From Metopolophium dirhodum (taxonomy: Eukaryota; Arthropoda; Insecta; Hemiptera; Aphididae): 64,000 nucleotides of DNA. Of the stretch, positions 1 through 13,189 are shown one piece after another. The translations under genes and the position numbers were made by a program. The DNA lies in assembly GCF_019925205.1 (NCBI RefSeq), contig NC_083565.1:33880241-33944240 (forward strand), given 5' to 3'. A model generated the notes under the pieces. The model ran no database searches. It saw only the letters and a list, made by a program, of their open reading frames with translations, and was not told the origin of the DNA. Every line of letters begins with the position of its first letter. Position 1 is the stretch's first letter.

Positions 1-1740
1 AATGAAAAGGCGTTTTCTTCAGAAACACATTCACATTATAAAGTAAAATTGTGAAGCTGTAACGGTATACATCATGCGTTAGCAGTGTAATATCAACACT
101 TTCAACGATTCAAGAACACTTTTTGAACAGACATTCCTCCGATACAGGATATAAATTAACAACACTATTTAATTTGTTATCTGGCCATTCCAGGAGAAGA
201 GGAAGTAAAATTATGACAATCAACGTAAAATAAACTTACGAAAATTTGCTGCAAAAAATAAATATAATATAAAAAAGTTTTCAATAATACAATTAGATAT
301 TCATAATTGAAAATGTATGAATACTGACATGATCATAAATATTGACTGTCCGTATCATATTAGGTACTATGTGCATAATAATTACGTATGGATATATAAA
401 AATGTCCTTATTCTATCGTCTGCTTCACATATGGAGGATATTTAATTGCAGAACCCCCAACTCAGGTGCTGGAATAATTCCAATATTGATAAAAAAATAA
501 TAACAGCGATTGAAACGTTCCTTATTAACATGACATTTTTTAAAAACAATTTCTCATACTTAAATATTACGAACAACGTATAATCTAATGTTTCTGATCT
601 TCAATGTTCATATTTATCTACAAATGGATATTCAAGCTAATGGAAAATATAATTAATATTATATCTGATACTATTATCTTGAAGTCTCACACAGAATAAA
701 ATAAAAAAACAAAAATATACGTACTTATATGAGCTACAAACAATTATAATTACAATTAATAAATAATTAACAATACGTAATACCTATATTATTATAAAAT
801 TAATTCAACATTTCAGTAAAGTGACATTTTATTTTAAAAATGAATAAGTAATCAATAGTTTTTTTCAAATAATATGATGCAAGTAAAGACAAATTTCAAA
901 CCACTATCATAATTCACAAGTTGGACGTACAATCTGCATTTGCAGTCGCTAGGTCGTTTATATTATTTAGTTTGAAAGGAATCATATTTAAAATAAATAC
1001 AAAATAAGTCGCCACGTTTTTTTTTTTATAATTGAAAATTAAATAGTAAAAATATTGACAAAAGTTTAACTGATATTATAGTTTTTATTTAAAAAATATC
1101 CCGTTTTTGTAATTTGAATGACATTATTGTGAATATAAAGTTATTGATATTATAATATACTAAGCACCGTGCAATAGAATATTATACTTCATTACAACAC
1201 AAGTTTGCAATACAATATAAAACACACAAATTACGTACTTTTAAAAGTTTCTAAATAAAAAATACAAATAGGTTTAGGTATGCAAGGATAATTTTTATAT
1301 TAATTGGCTTAATAGTAATTAAACATGTAAACAAATTTCTAGACATTTAAGTTAAATACTAATATCATCAATAAAATATTAGCAATATATTTAGTTGTAA
1401 ACATAATAACTATCTACAACAAGTGCATTATATAATTATGTTTCTATTTAGATTTAGATGAATAAACTATTACAGGACCAATTTACAAGTTAATTTAATA
1501 TTTTTTTAATAATTTTATTTAGTAACATTATGGTTCTGATCATGTATCTAGTCACTTAAAATAGAAAATTCTAGTTTTGTGAACATACAAATAATTTTTT
1601 AAATACAATACCTACATTAGAAATGGAATATCAAACTATATTTTCTTGCCTATATGCCACTTAAAATACTTATAGTTCCGAGTATTTGTACGAAACTTTC
1701 TTGAGATATTGTATAGTTTTCTAATAAAATTAACAGACGA
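1..1740. other. AT-rich intergenic sequence
   Basis: No open reading frame, structural RNA or element boundary is recognisable here. The sequence is strongly AT-rich with many short homopolymer runs. Confidence 0.5.
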
Positions 1741-1749
1741 AAACACATA

Positions 1750-1842
1750 ACTAACCACTGTGTGACGGGGAGTATAAAACCATTCCCTCGGGGGTTTTTA
1801 CACCTTTAGCCATATGTCGCGAGGGTGGCTCCTTCAACACCA
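1750..1842 (+). repeat. Fragment of the same retroposon family as 38094-38325
   Basis: This GC-richer patch shares most of its bases with the reverse complement of 38220-38325. Both contain the words ACCACTGTGTGACGGGGAG, CTCGGGGGTTTTTACACC, TAGCCATATGTC and GGCTCCTTCA in the same order. The similarity stops just after the last word, so the copy is truncated and lacks the (TTAGG)n tail seen at the other copy. No coding function can be assigned. Confidence 0.65.
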
Positions 1843-2114
1843 ATGCATATGAGCTTTTTTTCCATGGAAAAATAAATAAAGACAGGAGATTTATGCTTCT
1901 GTGATTTATTAGTATTATGTAACTGCATGACTACGCAGTACGCACCAGTATGAATTCTACTTGGCATTTCCCTGTTAGCTCAAAAAAGACAAACTGCTGG
2001 TCGTTGGACGTAGGTGCAAATACATTATAATTTCTGGAGAGGCTAAGATTAGTGGGGCAGAGGCAGAAAGTGACACCTGTAAGACGATGATCGTGTATCA
2101 TCCCGCCACAAGAG

Positions 2115-2539
2115 CAGTGTTCGGATTAGATAAGTAGTTTTTTATCTAGATAAAGATAAAGATAAAAATAAATAATTTTTTATCTAGATTAAAAAAAAAG
2201 ATACAATTTTTTTTTAAAATGGGTTTTAAATTTAGTTATATTTTAGTTGGGCACTAGGAACATAATAATAATAATGATATAAATACAAATAATTACATTA
2301 TTTATAAACCATAAACTTCGTTTGAGAGTCTGTATGAATATTTAAAATGTGTTTGTACAATTTCGCGATTTTTATCAATACAACATGTATCTAGATGAAT
2401 TCATTTAGATTAGTAAAAAAATTATCTAAGATGAACGTTTAAATAACTTGTAACTATTTATCTAGATAAGATAAAAGATGAACAAATAATTATCTAGATA
2501 TTCATCTGGTTAAATTTATCTAGATAAGTCCGAACACTG
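2115..2539. mobile_element. hAT-type MITE, 425 bp
   Basis: The element starts CAGTGTTCGG and ends CCGAACACTG, a perfect 10-bp terminal inverted repeat. It is flanked on both sides by the exact 8-bp direct repeat CACAAGAG (2107-2114 and 2540-2547), the target duplication length typical of hAT transposons. The interior is very AT-rich and repeats the word TATCTAGATAA in both orientations. There is no coding capacity, so it must have been moved by a transposase encoded elsewhere. The element at 30692-31880 has a related end (CAGTGTTG) and the same internal word. Confidence 0.88.
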
Positions 2540-2547
2540 CACAAGAG

Positions 2548-3301
2548 CCTATTTTATTTTATTGGTATTAAATTTCAATATACTTTCATTTTATGTTGCA
2601 AGACGACATGTACATTATAATTCTTATCTCATATAATTTACAAAGGTCCCACAAAAAGTAATCAAATACCGTGTTCATCACACTATAATTTATGTTTATA
2701 TATTAAGTTAGGTTAAATTCATATTTTCAATTCAGACTATGCTAAATAGTTTGGAGATACGAAGTATCAATCGTAATAGCCATGTATATATTCTATATAT
2801 ATTAAGTGTTGGATAAGATAGTGTTCGCCATATTTTACTAACAATTTGAGTTGTGGAGTAGTTGTCGGGTTTATCATTTCGTCTCTTCAATTGTTTCAGA
2901 TGTTGATTTGTATACGATTCTGTTGGAGCCGATTAGGTCTGTGAATTTAGTAAGTAAATTTGAGAAATAATTACGCCTTTGATGAAGAAAGTTGAATGCA
3001 ATATTGTTTTTGTTGATGTGCTTGTGTGTGTGTGTTTGTGTGTGAATTTATCACTGATTATTGGGATTATTTCCCAAACGCTCTCGACTTATATTGCTAA
3101 TCGTGCTTGTCATATAAGTTATATTGTAACAGTTGTACGACAGTTGTGACCAACCGTTATTGTATAACAGTACAAAGCCTAGTCACTTTCTAATTGTTCT
3201 CGATTAAGCATAACTATTGAACTAGTTAAATTGTTTATTTTGTCAATAAAAACTACAGTTTTGATTTTTGAATCTACTATAAAACACACATTGTAACAGA
3301 A
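2548..3301. other. Intergenic sequence with a TG microsatellite
   Basis: No gene is recognised. A short (TG)n tract lies near 3017-3045. A splice-acceptor-like stretch (TTGTTTCAG near 2891-2900) precedes a short open segment, but nothing identifiable is encoded. Confidence 0.35.
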
Positions 3302-3935
3302 TAGTTGAATTCATTGTAAGTAAACGTGGAAAATCATTATTAGTTTTAGATAATTATACATGTTGTATTAGATCAATAACAAATCCACTGGTTAAACTTG
3401 TTTGCGACGTATTTCAAAATATTGCAAAGCAAAAATGTACCTACACTGTAGGTACAATAATGCTGTGGTACATGATAATTGTGAAAATTTAATTCATAAA
3501 CATGAGCTTTTCGGGCAATAATATCAAAGCAAATTGTAAACAATGCCTGTAAGAAAAATTCAGTGGACGATAGCAGTAATAAACTAAACAAAAATAACCT
3601 AAAAGATATTGGAAAAAATATAGAAGCTTGTGGATTCACTACGACAGACATCAAAATGCTGTAGAAAAATACATATGAAGCTCGACAGAAAGTGTTATCT
3701 ACCAAACCAACCAATTTACAAGAAGTCCACGCATTTTTAGAAACAACAGATTTAAAAATAAAACGAGGTGAAGGTTTTTTGTTAATTAATGATTAATAAT
3801 GAATAATGATCAACAACAACATTGTTAATTTTTCATGTTATACGATTATTTTATTTCTAAAAGAATTTGACACATCATGGTATATGGATGGAACATTTAA
3901 GTACCTATTTAGAACGGTTTTTTACCCAACTTTCA
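3302..3935 (+). pseudogene. FLYWCH zinc finger plus MULE-type transposase N-terminal part, broken
   Basis: Read on the plus strand in several frames, this stretch gives pieces in the order expected for a Mutator-like (MULE) transposase with an N-terminal FLYWCH finger. First comes a FLYWCH start (SKRGKSLLVLDNY), then the finger's end (residues CRYNNAVVHDNCEN followed by an H-x-H pair), then a helical linker containing EARQKVLSTKPTNLQEVH, then the conserved start of the transposase domain (WYMDGTFKY). At least one in-frame stop (TAG after IKML) and several frame changes show it is dead. Similarity ends where an LTR fragment begins (about 3930), so the catalytic domain was cut off. The family assignment rests on remembered family motifs. 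Confidence 0.72.
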
Positions 3936-4092
3936 TATATATATACACGTTGAGTACTTTGCTTCACATAAGGTAACCCTGATACCTAGTAATAATATCA
4001 CACACCGAGGTCGAGTCTCCCAGACCTTGTTAATATAAGCAGAACGACACAGAACGAGCCAAAAGAGAGATAGGTGAAGAGGAGACGTTACA
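3932..4092 (+). mobile_element. Truncated LTR, 3' end only
   Basis: The sequence matches the last ~150 bp of the LTR at 59068-59684. Shared words include ACGTTGAGTACTT, ACATAAGGTAACCCTGAT, CCTAGTAATAATATCACACA, GGTCGAGTCTCC and, at the end, GAAGAGGAGACGTTACA. The terminal CGTTACA is kept, but the 5' part is missing. It lies directly against the broken MULE gene, so either the LTR inserted there and lost its 5' part, or a deletion joined the two. Several substitutions separate it from the 59-kb copy. Confidence 0.8.
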
Positions 4093-4267
4093 ATTTATGG
4101 GCCCAAAAAAGGACACTTTATTCCTTCACTGCCATCTAAAACTACAGAAATATATGCATATACATTTTAGTTAATTTCTGAAAAATGTTCTACACTAGGT
4201 GTGTAATTAACACCACAGATTTCAAAAACCCAAAATAAATGCCATTTATGAAATTTGGCATCTATTA

Positions 4268-5305
4268 AATGTTGCATCTATTCCTGTATAAATTTATGAG
4301 TGCTATTTGTATTAATTATTTAAATTGTATATTACATTATGTTTTAAACTATTGTGTGGGGTTAGACCATTAATAAATAATAAATGAATAAATAAATAAA
4401 TAGTAGGGATAACATGTTTTATAACTGGTGAGAAAACTAGTATTATGACCCTGTATTTAATTTACAAAATATTTTAATTGTATATATAATTATAATATGA
4501 CTGATATGTATAATATAATATAATGTTAAAATATTATTCAAATGCTCGACTAACTTTTTAAATTTGGTTGAAAAGTGAATTGGTGGACAAGGAAATGGTA
4601 TGAATTTGGCGGAAAGGGGAACCTAAAAATGTATAATTTGGCGGAATAGTGAATTGGGGAAAATGAAAAAGGTTCACTTTTGGCGGAAACCGGCCATGTT
4701 TCTGGTGAGGGTTATTGCATCGAAAACAAAATCATTTTGATTTTTTTTTATAGGAACTTTGATTATCATAGTTAGTTGAAAAATATGTTTCTTTGTTTTT
4801 AATTTATTACACTATTTTACTTTAAAATGTGTTATTCATATTATGTTACTTCCGAATTAGGTATATATTTTGTGCCGTCACAAACGCTACTATATAGTTA
4901 AATAAATACATAACTAAATAAATTAAAATATACCGCATTGTCGGTGATATGGGTAATGATCTTTTTGTTTTTAGCTGCCATCTGTTTATTTTTAATTTTG
5001 ATAGGCAATACCGTCTTATCATTCTTTGAATGAGAGCCGATCGGTCTGGTACTAACGAGCTATCTAATCGGAGTGAAAAATTGGAATCTTGACAACGGTG
5101 CCTTTGGAGTTTGGTGATAGGTATTGTAGGTATTATCACACAGTTTTACTTACTTGAATTTGTAAGTGTTACATTAAATCATATAAGACCTAGGTACTAT
5201 ATAATTACTATATTTAAAGAGGTTAAAAGCTGGTAATGGTAGGATATTCCTTGTTGGTCGTAATTTTTAAAGTTGCTTTAGGAGTTGAAAATACATGTAA
5301 AACCA
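4268..5305. repeat. Segmental repeat block A, copy 1
   Basis: This ~1-kb block recurs at 10508-11511 with high similarity (shared words: AATGTTGCATCTATTCCT, TTTATGAGTGCTATTTGTAT, ATATACCGCATTGTC). It includes the phrase TTTGGCGGAA several times. Short open frames inside it (for example 4846-5139 on the minus strand) differ between the copies and are not convincing genes. Block B follows directly, as it does after copy 2. Confidence 0.75.
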
Positions 5306-7395
5306 TTAAGATTGGACGTCTAATTCCAGAAGACACCCGAACTAGCGTAAAACGCGTGCTCTCTGTACGGCTGTAGAGTTGTGACATAAAAGAACAATTT
5401 ATAGAATATATGTAAGATTAATCTAATATAATATTGTATAAATAAATGTAAAATCTCACCATTTTTAGTTTCTAGAATTAAAATAACGGGAGATAATATA
5501 TGAGTATAATAATTATGAATGATTTATAATATGATATAATTACATTATTGTAATTTTTTTTTACATTTTTTTCAGTTTGTACGGATTAAGTGTATTTATC
5601 TGTAATCATAAGAGCTTCTAATTGTTGACCAGTCTTAAACTTCCTTAGTTATTTCCAATTTCCGAGTACGTAATGCGTTAAATAATTTAAATAGAATTTA
5701 AGTAGGTAGCGTATTTTCCAATAATAAATTAAGATTGGAATTTAGGTAGTTGTGTTGATGTGTATAATTTGTTCTCATAACAAGTTAATCGTAAAATCGA
5801 ATATAATAATATAATATAAAAACAACCCATCGGAAAAAAGACCAATAGTCAGGTCTCAACAAAAAGGTCTCAATACTATAGAAAGAGTATGAAGTATATC
5901 AAGCCTTAGAAAATTAACTTAGCTCAACAAAACATAAGGAGGTTAATAATTACAAGGAGGATAACAATTTATATTATTATTTATATAAATGCACTGTAAT
6001 TAGTCATTAGTTTCCATCACAAAGTACAGATTAACGGCAGTCATTTGAAAACTTTTTAGAATTTAATTTTTAATACATTTACTATAGCTTATTAGTATTA
6101 TGACTTGTTATAGGTTGTAATGAACTGTCTTCTAAAGATAATTGAAAATACAGTTGTATCTTAATTGATACAAAACTATTACGTATTCTATTTTATAAAT
6201 TTATTTATACAATTTCATTAACAAAAAATAAAACAATGAAAATACGTACTTATTATTGCTAAAAAAAAAAATAATTGATTAAATACAATAAAAAAGATCT
6301 GATGGATACATAATTTTTACTAACTTGATTGTTCGCATCAAACGTTGATCAATATTATAATACTTTAGTAAGTTTTTCATTTGACTGAATATTATGAATT
6401 GCAAAACATTAAAATGATTCCATTTCGCAGTCATGTCAAGGCTATTTCTTGATTTTAAGTATATGAGTTTTTGGAAATTTATGATTGGTCTTCCTCTGTA
6501 GAAGTTTAAAATTTACAGAATAGAAATTTGATTTGGTGGAATACATTACATGCTCGAATCCCGAGAGAAGTTCAAGAAAAGGGGCAACCACACGAATACT
6601 TTTTTTTTAATGATTACCTTTACAGTCGTCTATTGATACAATGGACCAATTTTCATCTAAAATTAAACAATACCAGTATCAAATAATAAATTACATTCAT
6701 TACATCATTCAATTTGTAAGGTAACTGTCACCCAATTCAATTTTGGTGCGTTAATCTTGACATCAGCTAGTTCATGCATATAAATACACTCAAGCGACAG
6801 AGTTACTTAAATGTTGTATTTGAATAATATTTAACTACCATTCGGAAGCAATATGTTTAATATTATTTTACTCGTATAAAATAGTTTGTGATGAAATACA
6901 ATGTCTGTTTGATGAACACATAATATCTACAAACCATTTTTTTTTTTATGTTTTTAGGTTGGTACTGTAGCACGTCAGGAACTTCGTATAGGCAGCAAAA
7001 GGGTTGTTTAAGTGCAAGGATTCATAAAATAAGTCCATATAACTAGTACACAGCTCAACAGCTGATGCAACTTTTCATCGTACAAAGCATTTATTATTGA
7101 CGGTTTTCTATTTAAATAAACAATTAGACACGATGATGATTTTTGTGCCACACACAATATAGTATTAAAAGTTATAAGTGATAAAATATATATCCAAATA
7201 ATAAAGGTAATATACTCGTAGCTTCGTAAAGTAAAAACCAGAACTAAAAATATTTATAAGTGGTAGATAATAGCACACCGTTTTGTAACTAATTAAATAA
7301 TTATAAATTATACGAATTACAGTTAAGTATGAGGTAAAAATGAGTTGAGTGAGATTAAATCGTCAGGGGACAAACCTGGCCACCCAAATTATCGA
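5306..7395. repeat. Segmental repeat block B, copy 1
   Basis: The block starts near GGACGTCTAATTC..., contains an AACGCGTGCTC / GTACGGCTGTAG core, and ends with AGTGAGATTAAATCGTC and GGACAAACCTGGCCACCC. Two more copies lie at 7546-9476 and 11512-13185. No protein-coding frame is conserved among the three copies, so the unit is either a non-coding element or a decayed one. The ends show no clear terminal repeats or target duplication. Confidence 0.78.
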
Positions 7396-7545
7396 ATGTA
7401 GGTTTCACCTCACACAAGCGTGGCATTACCAAATTACAAAAAAATAGGGATATCCACTGCCTACCCGGCCCAATCTTCAGAAGCAAGGAAATGGTTACGT
7501 CATTCTATCGGCTTACTTTTCTTATAACCAAGTGAAGTTTTGAAT

Positions 7546-9476
7546 GCTTAGATTGGACGTCTAATTCTAGAAGACACCGGAACTAACGTAAAACGCGTGC
7601 TCACTGTACGGCTGTAGTGTTGTGACTTAAAAGAACAACTTATAGAATATAATATGTAAGATAATGTTGTAGAAAATAAATAAAAAAAACTTACAATCAT
7701 AAATTTCTAGAATTAAAATAACAGGAGGTAATATATGTGTATAATTATAAATAATTTATAATATGATATAATTACATTATTGTAATTTGTATTAAAATTT
7801 TTTTCCGTATGTATGGATTAGGTGTATTTATCTGTGATCATAAGATCTTCTAATCATAAAATTGAGTATAATAATATATAAAAACAAGCCATCGGGAAAT
7901 AGACCAATAGTCAGGTCTCAGCAGAAAGGTCTCAATACTATAGAAAGAGATTTGAAGAATATCAACCAGCGGAAAATTAACTTAGCTAAACAAAACATAA
8001 AGAGGTTAATAATTACAAGAGTACATAGTAATATATAAAATTATTTACATAAATGTACTGTAAGTAGTTAGTAGTTTCGATCACAAAGTACAGATTAACG
8101 GAAGTCATTTGAACATTTTGTGGAATTCAATTTTTAATACATTTATTATAGTTAGGTTATTAGTATTGTGACTTATTTTAGATTGTAATGAACTGTTTTC
8201 TATAGATAATTAAAAATACAGTTATATCTTAACTGATACAAAATTATTACGTATTATATTTTATAAATTAATTAATACAATAAATTACATTAACAAAAAA
8301 ATAATCAATGAAAATACGTACTTAGTATATCTAAAAAAATAAAGAGAATTGATTAAATACAATAAAAAAGAGCTGGTAGATTTTTAAAATCTCAATTAAC
8401 TTAATTGTTTACATCAAACGTTGATCAATATTATAATATTTAAGTAAATTTTTAATTTGAATGAATATATATGAATTGCAAAACATTCAAATGTTCCATT
8501 TCGTAGTTATGTCAAGACATTTTCTTAATATTAAGTATATGACTTTTTGGAAATTTATGATTGCTCTTCATCTGTAGAAGTTTAAATTTATAGAATAGAC
8601 ATTAAATTTGGTGGTATACATTACATGCTCGAATCCCGAGCCAAGTTCAATAAAGGGGGCAACAACACGCATACATTTTTTTAAATGTTTACCTCTACAT
8701 ATTGTCTTTGTCATATTGGCAAAATCTTCATCTGAAATTAAATTATAGCAGTATTCAATAATGCATCACACTCATTACAGAATTCAATTTGAAACGTAAC
8801 TCTCACCCAATTCAGTTTTGGAGCGATAATTTAGGCATTAGCTAGTACATGCATATAAATTATAAATGCACTCAAGTGACAGAGTTAGTTAAATGTTGTA
8901 TTTGAATAATATTTAACTACCATTCGAAAGCATTATTTTCACTATTATTGTACTGATATAAAATAATTTGTGATGAAATACAATGTCTCTTTGATGAACG
9001 GACATCTACAAACCATTATTTTTTATGTTTTTATGTTGGTACTGTAGCACGTCTGGAATTTCGTATGGGCAGTAAAAGGGTTGATTGAATGCATGGATTC
9101 ATAAAATGAATCCATATAACTAGTACACAGCTCAAAAGCTGATATAACTTTTTATCTTACAAAGCATTTATTATTGACGGTTTTCTATTTAAATAAACAA
9201 TTAGACACGATGATGATTTTTGTGCCACACACAATATAGTATTAAAAGTTATAAGTGATATAATATATATCCATATAAAAAAGGTAATATACTCGTAGCT
9301 TCGTAAAGTAAAAACCAGAACTAAAAATATTTGTAAGTGGTAGATAATAGCACACCGTTTTATAACTAATTAATTAATTAGAAATTATACGAATTACAGT
9401 TAGGTATGAGGTAAAAGTGAGGTGAGTGAGATTAAATTGTCTGGGGACAAACCTGGCCACCCAAATTATCGATATT
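7546..9476. repeat. Segmental repeat block B, copy 2
   Basis: This copy is in the same orientation as copies 1 and 3 and runs from the GGACGTCTAATTCTAGAAG start to CCTGGCCACCCAAATTATCGA. It is separated from copy 1 by about 150 bp that include GGATATCCACTGCCTACCC. Copies 1 and 2 differ by scattered substitutions and small indels, so the duplication is not recent. Confidence 0.78.
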
Positions 9477-10507
9477 ATAAGTGAAGTTTTGATTGTTTTT
9501 TTTGACAATTTTATGACTGATCGTCCCTAAATAACCGAGTTGGTAAATATTCAGAATACGTTGTTGAAAATTATCTAACCGAAATTTGTATTATCCTCCA
9601 ATACTTTGGGCATCAGCAAGTTCAAGTTTAAGACTAATGACGAACGATTGTAAGTCATTCCATTCAAATTTTAATCAAAGTTTTTGGAATCCCCACCTAT
9701 CAATACTTTGGTAACTATTTTGATTAATTAAGTAAAAACTATGTCTATGTTAAACTTGATGTACCATCTACCAAACGTAACACAGGATCGTCGGGTTCGG
9801 GTCAAACAAATTCAAAATAAACATTGTTTAACTGAGTATACAAATGGAGATCTTGACAGGTATAGTAATTTGATTTGTAAATTTTATAATTTTAATTATA
9901 CTGTACGATGTGCATAACAATAATAATACGGTCTGTGTTCGTTTTTTGTTTACTTTTGAACTAATTACTGTTTTTTTTTAAGTTTTTAAGTTCGTTAAGT
10001 TCATAAAAAGTGCGCACGTAGACAGGTGTAGTTGTTGAGTCAGTCTGCTAAATATTTATTTCACGTAATGACAGTTTTTAATTTTTTTATATTACACAAC
10101 GTTAATAGGTAAAATAAAATAAATTTATCAGGTAACTACTGCCTGTATGATCCCTTATGATAAGCAGCTGTAACTCACTGCTCTTTCTTGATTAGAATCT
10201 GGCACATGTCAAGGCCACCACTTACTGTTGTTATTTGCATTGGATGCAAATTATTTGCCCTATCTACATTCGTTCAAAGTGTCTCATTAGTCATTTGATT
10301 ATTTGCCTATTTCTTAACTGTTAGTATAAAATGCATAATGGCCCAAAGTAATGATCATCTTTCTGCCGACCTAAATAAGTGGACAAAACCATGGTCGATG
10401 AAAAAATCGTTTTGCAAACACTACCTGTAGGTGTAAAATTGAGTGAAGATCCGTCAATGTTTTTAAAAAGTGTTTCTTCCACCCTATAACACTTTCGCCA
10501 GGAAGCT
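9477..10507. other. Unique spacer between block B copy 2 and block A copy 2
   Basis: This ~1-kb segment is not repeated elsewhere in the window. A short plus-strand frame near 10338-10430 begins MAQSNDHLSADLNKW. It vaguely recalls a LINE reverse-transcriptase thumb, but is too short and broken to assign. Confidence 0.4.
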
Positions 10508-11511
10508 CAGTAAATGTTGCATCTATTCCTATATACATTTATGAGTGCTATTTGTATTAATTATTTGAATTGTATATTACATTATATTTTAAACAGTTGT
10601 ATAGGGCTCAGACTTTTAATAAATAATGAATGCATAAATAAATAAATAGTAGGTAAACATGTTTTATAAGTGATGAGAAAAACTATTATTATGAATCCTG
10701 TATTTAATTTATAAAATATTTTAATTTAATATGTCAATTATAATATGACTGATATGCATAATATAATATAATTTTAAAATATTATTCAAATGCTTGCCTA
10801 ACTTTTTTAATTTGATTCAAACGTGAATGGTGGACAAGGGAATGGTATGAATTTGGCGGAAAAGAGAACCTAAACATTTATCATTTGTCGGAAAAGTGAA
10901 TTGGGGAAAAAGGAAAAGATTCACTTTTGGCAGAAACCGGACATGCCCCTGATGTGGGTTATTGCAGCGATAGCAAAATAATTTTGGTTTTTTTTTATAG
11001 GAGCTTTGATTTTCATAGTCTCATCAGCAGAGTTGTACATTACTGTAAAGATAATCCATCTGATTTCAACTTTTTTTTATGATAATAGTTAGTTGAAAAA
11101 TCTGTTACATTGTTTTTAATTTATTCTATTATGTTACTTTAAAATGTATTACTTCCGACTTATATATTTTATACTATCTGCCTTCACCAACACTACTATA
11201 GATAAATAAATACATAACAAAATAAATTAAAATATACCGCATTGTCAGTGATATGGCTAATGATCTTTTTATTTTTAGCTACCATCTGTTTATTTTTAAT
11301 TATGATATGCAATACCGTCTATCATTCTTTAGGTATTGTAAGTATAGCACGCAGTTTTATTTACTCGGATATGTAACATTAAATCATATAAGACCTAGGT
11401 ACTATATAATTACTGTATTTAAAGAGGTTAATAGCTGGTAATGATAAGATATTCCTAGTTGGTCGTAATTTTTATAGTTGATTTACGTGTTGAAAATACA
11501 CGTAAAACCAT
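10508..11511. repeat. Segmental repeat block A, copy 2
   Basis: This is a homologue of 4268-5305 in the same orientation, again followed directly by block B. The A+B composite is therefore about 3 kb and was duplicated as a unit, with B further duplicated on the left side. Confidence 0.75.
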
Positions 11512-13185
11512 TAAGATCGGACGTCTAATTCTAAAAAAAGCCGGAACTAGCATAACACGCGTGCTCAGTGTACGGCTGTAGTGTTGTGACTTAAAAGAAC
11601 AACTTATAGAATAAATGTATTATTAATCTAATATTATATTGTAAAAAATAAATAAAAAAACTTACCACTATATATTTCTAGAATTAAATAACGGGAGGTA
11701 ATATACGAGTATAATTATAAATGATTTATAATATGATATAATTAGATTTTAGATTCTGAGCGAAGCGATGAATATATTAATTTTATAATGATGTGTGCTT
11801 TTTTTTTTCATTTTTTTATTTTTGTGTCTGTCATCACCTTTTATGTTTCTTTACTATCGTAAAGTTGAATATAAAAATCTATAAAAACAAGCCATCGAGA
11901 AATAGACCAATAGTCAGGTCTCAGCAGAAAGATCTCATTATATAGAAAGAGATTTGAAGAATATCAAGCCTTAGAAAATTAACTTAGCTCAATAAAACAT
12001 AACGAGGTTAATAGTTATTACAAGAATACATAATAATATATAATATTATTTACATGAATGTACTGTAAGTAATCAGTAGTTTCAATCATATAATCTGACT
12101 ACAATTTCATTAACAAAAAAAAAAGCAATGAAAATACGTACTTAGTATGTCTAAAAAATAAAGAGAATTGATTAAATACAATAAAAAAGAGGTGGTAGAT
12201 ACATAATTTTTACTAACTTAATTGGTTGCATCAAACGTTGATCAATATTATAATATTTAAGTAAATTTTTAATTTGAATGAATATATTGAATTGCAAAAC
12301 ATTCAAATGTTCCATTTCGTAGTTATGTCAAGACATTTTCTTAATATTAAGTATATGACTTTTTGGAAATTTATGATTGGTCTTCCTATGTAGAAGTATA
12401 AATTTATAGAATAGACATTTAATTTGGTGGTATACATTACATGCTCGAATCCCGAGCAAAGTTAAATAAAGGGGGCAACAACCCGAATAAATTTTTTTTA
12501 TGTTTACCTTCACAATTCACTAATGTTATATTGGCCCAACATGCATCTGAAATTAAATTAAATCAGTATAATACAACACACTCATTACAGCATTCAATTT
12601 GAAACGTAACTCTCACCCAATTCAGTTTGGAGCGATAATCTAGGCATTAGTTCGTACATGCATATAAATTATAAATGCACTCAAGTGACAGAGTTAGTTA
12701 AATGTTGTATTTGAATAATATTTAACTACCATCCGAAAGCAATATTTTCACTATTATTGAACTCATATAAAATTATATTTGTGATGAATAACAATGTCTG
12801 TTTGATGAAAGGACATCTACAAACCATTATTTTTTATGTTTTTAGGTTGGTACCTTAGCACGTCAAGAATTTTGTACGGGCAGTAAAAGGGTTGTTTGAG
12901 TGCGAGGATTCATAAAATAAGTACATTTAACTAGTATACAGTTTTTGTGCTATACACAATATAATATTCAAAGTTGTAAGTGATATAATATATGTATATA
13001 TATATACAAATAGGTAATATACAGTATACACATAACTCCATAAAGTAAAAACCAGAACTCAAAATATTTGTAAGCAGTATATCACACCGTTTTGTAACTT
13101 ATTAAATAATTAGAAATAATATGAATTACAGTAAGGTATAAGGTAAAAGTGAGCTGAAGGAGATTAAATTGTCATGGGGCAATTG
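11512..13185. repeat. Segmental repeat block B, copy 3, interrupted
   Basis: This copy begins CGGACGTCTAATTCTA and ends near GAGATTAAATTGTCATGGGGC. It differs from the other two by a piece of the common ATTCTGAGCGAA repeat at about 11745-11860, and by a deletion near 12090 of the stretch that in copies 1 and 2 holds the AAAGTACAGATTAACGG region. It also lacks the final CCTGGCCACCC tail. Confidence 0.75.
11745..11860 (+). repeat. Left end of the common ATTCTGAGCGAA repeat
   Basis: The stretch starts TTTTAGATTCTGAGCGAAGCG, continues with an ATTTTATAATGATGTGTG word and a poly-T run, then GTCTGTCATCACCTTTTA. The same order is seen at 46562-47110 and in reverse at 49270-49345, 57960-58055 and 21540-21640. 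It interrupts block B copy 3 and so arrived after the duplication. Confidence 0.75.
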
Positions 13186-13189
13186 CGCA

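Noticed and set aside
3373..3714. 113-codon minus-strand frame resembling a membrane protein
   Set aside because: The plus strand of the same stretch carries FLYWCH/MULE motifs; the minus frame is hydrophobic only because of base composition.
10338..10480. Possible LINE RT thumb (LSADLNKW)
   Set aside because: Too short, frame broken after about 30 codons, no adjacent RT blocks.
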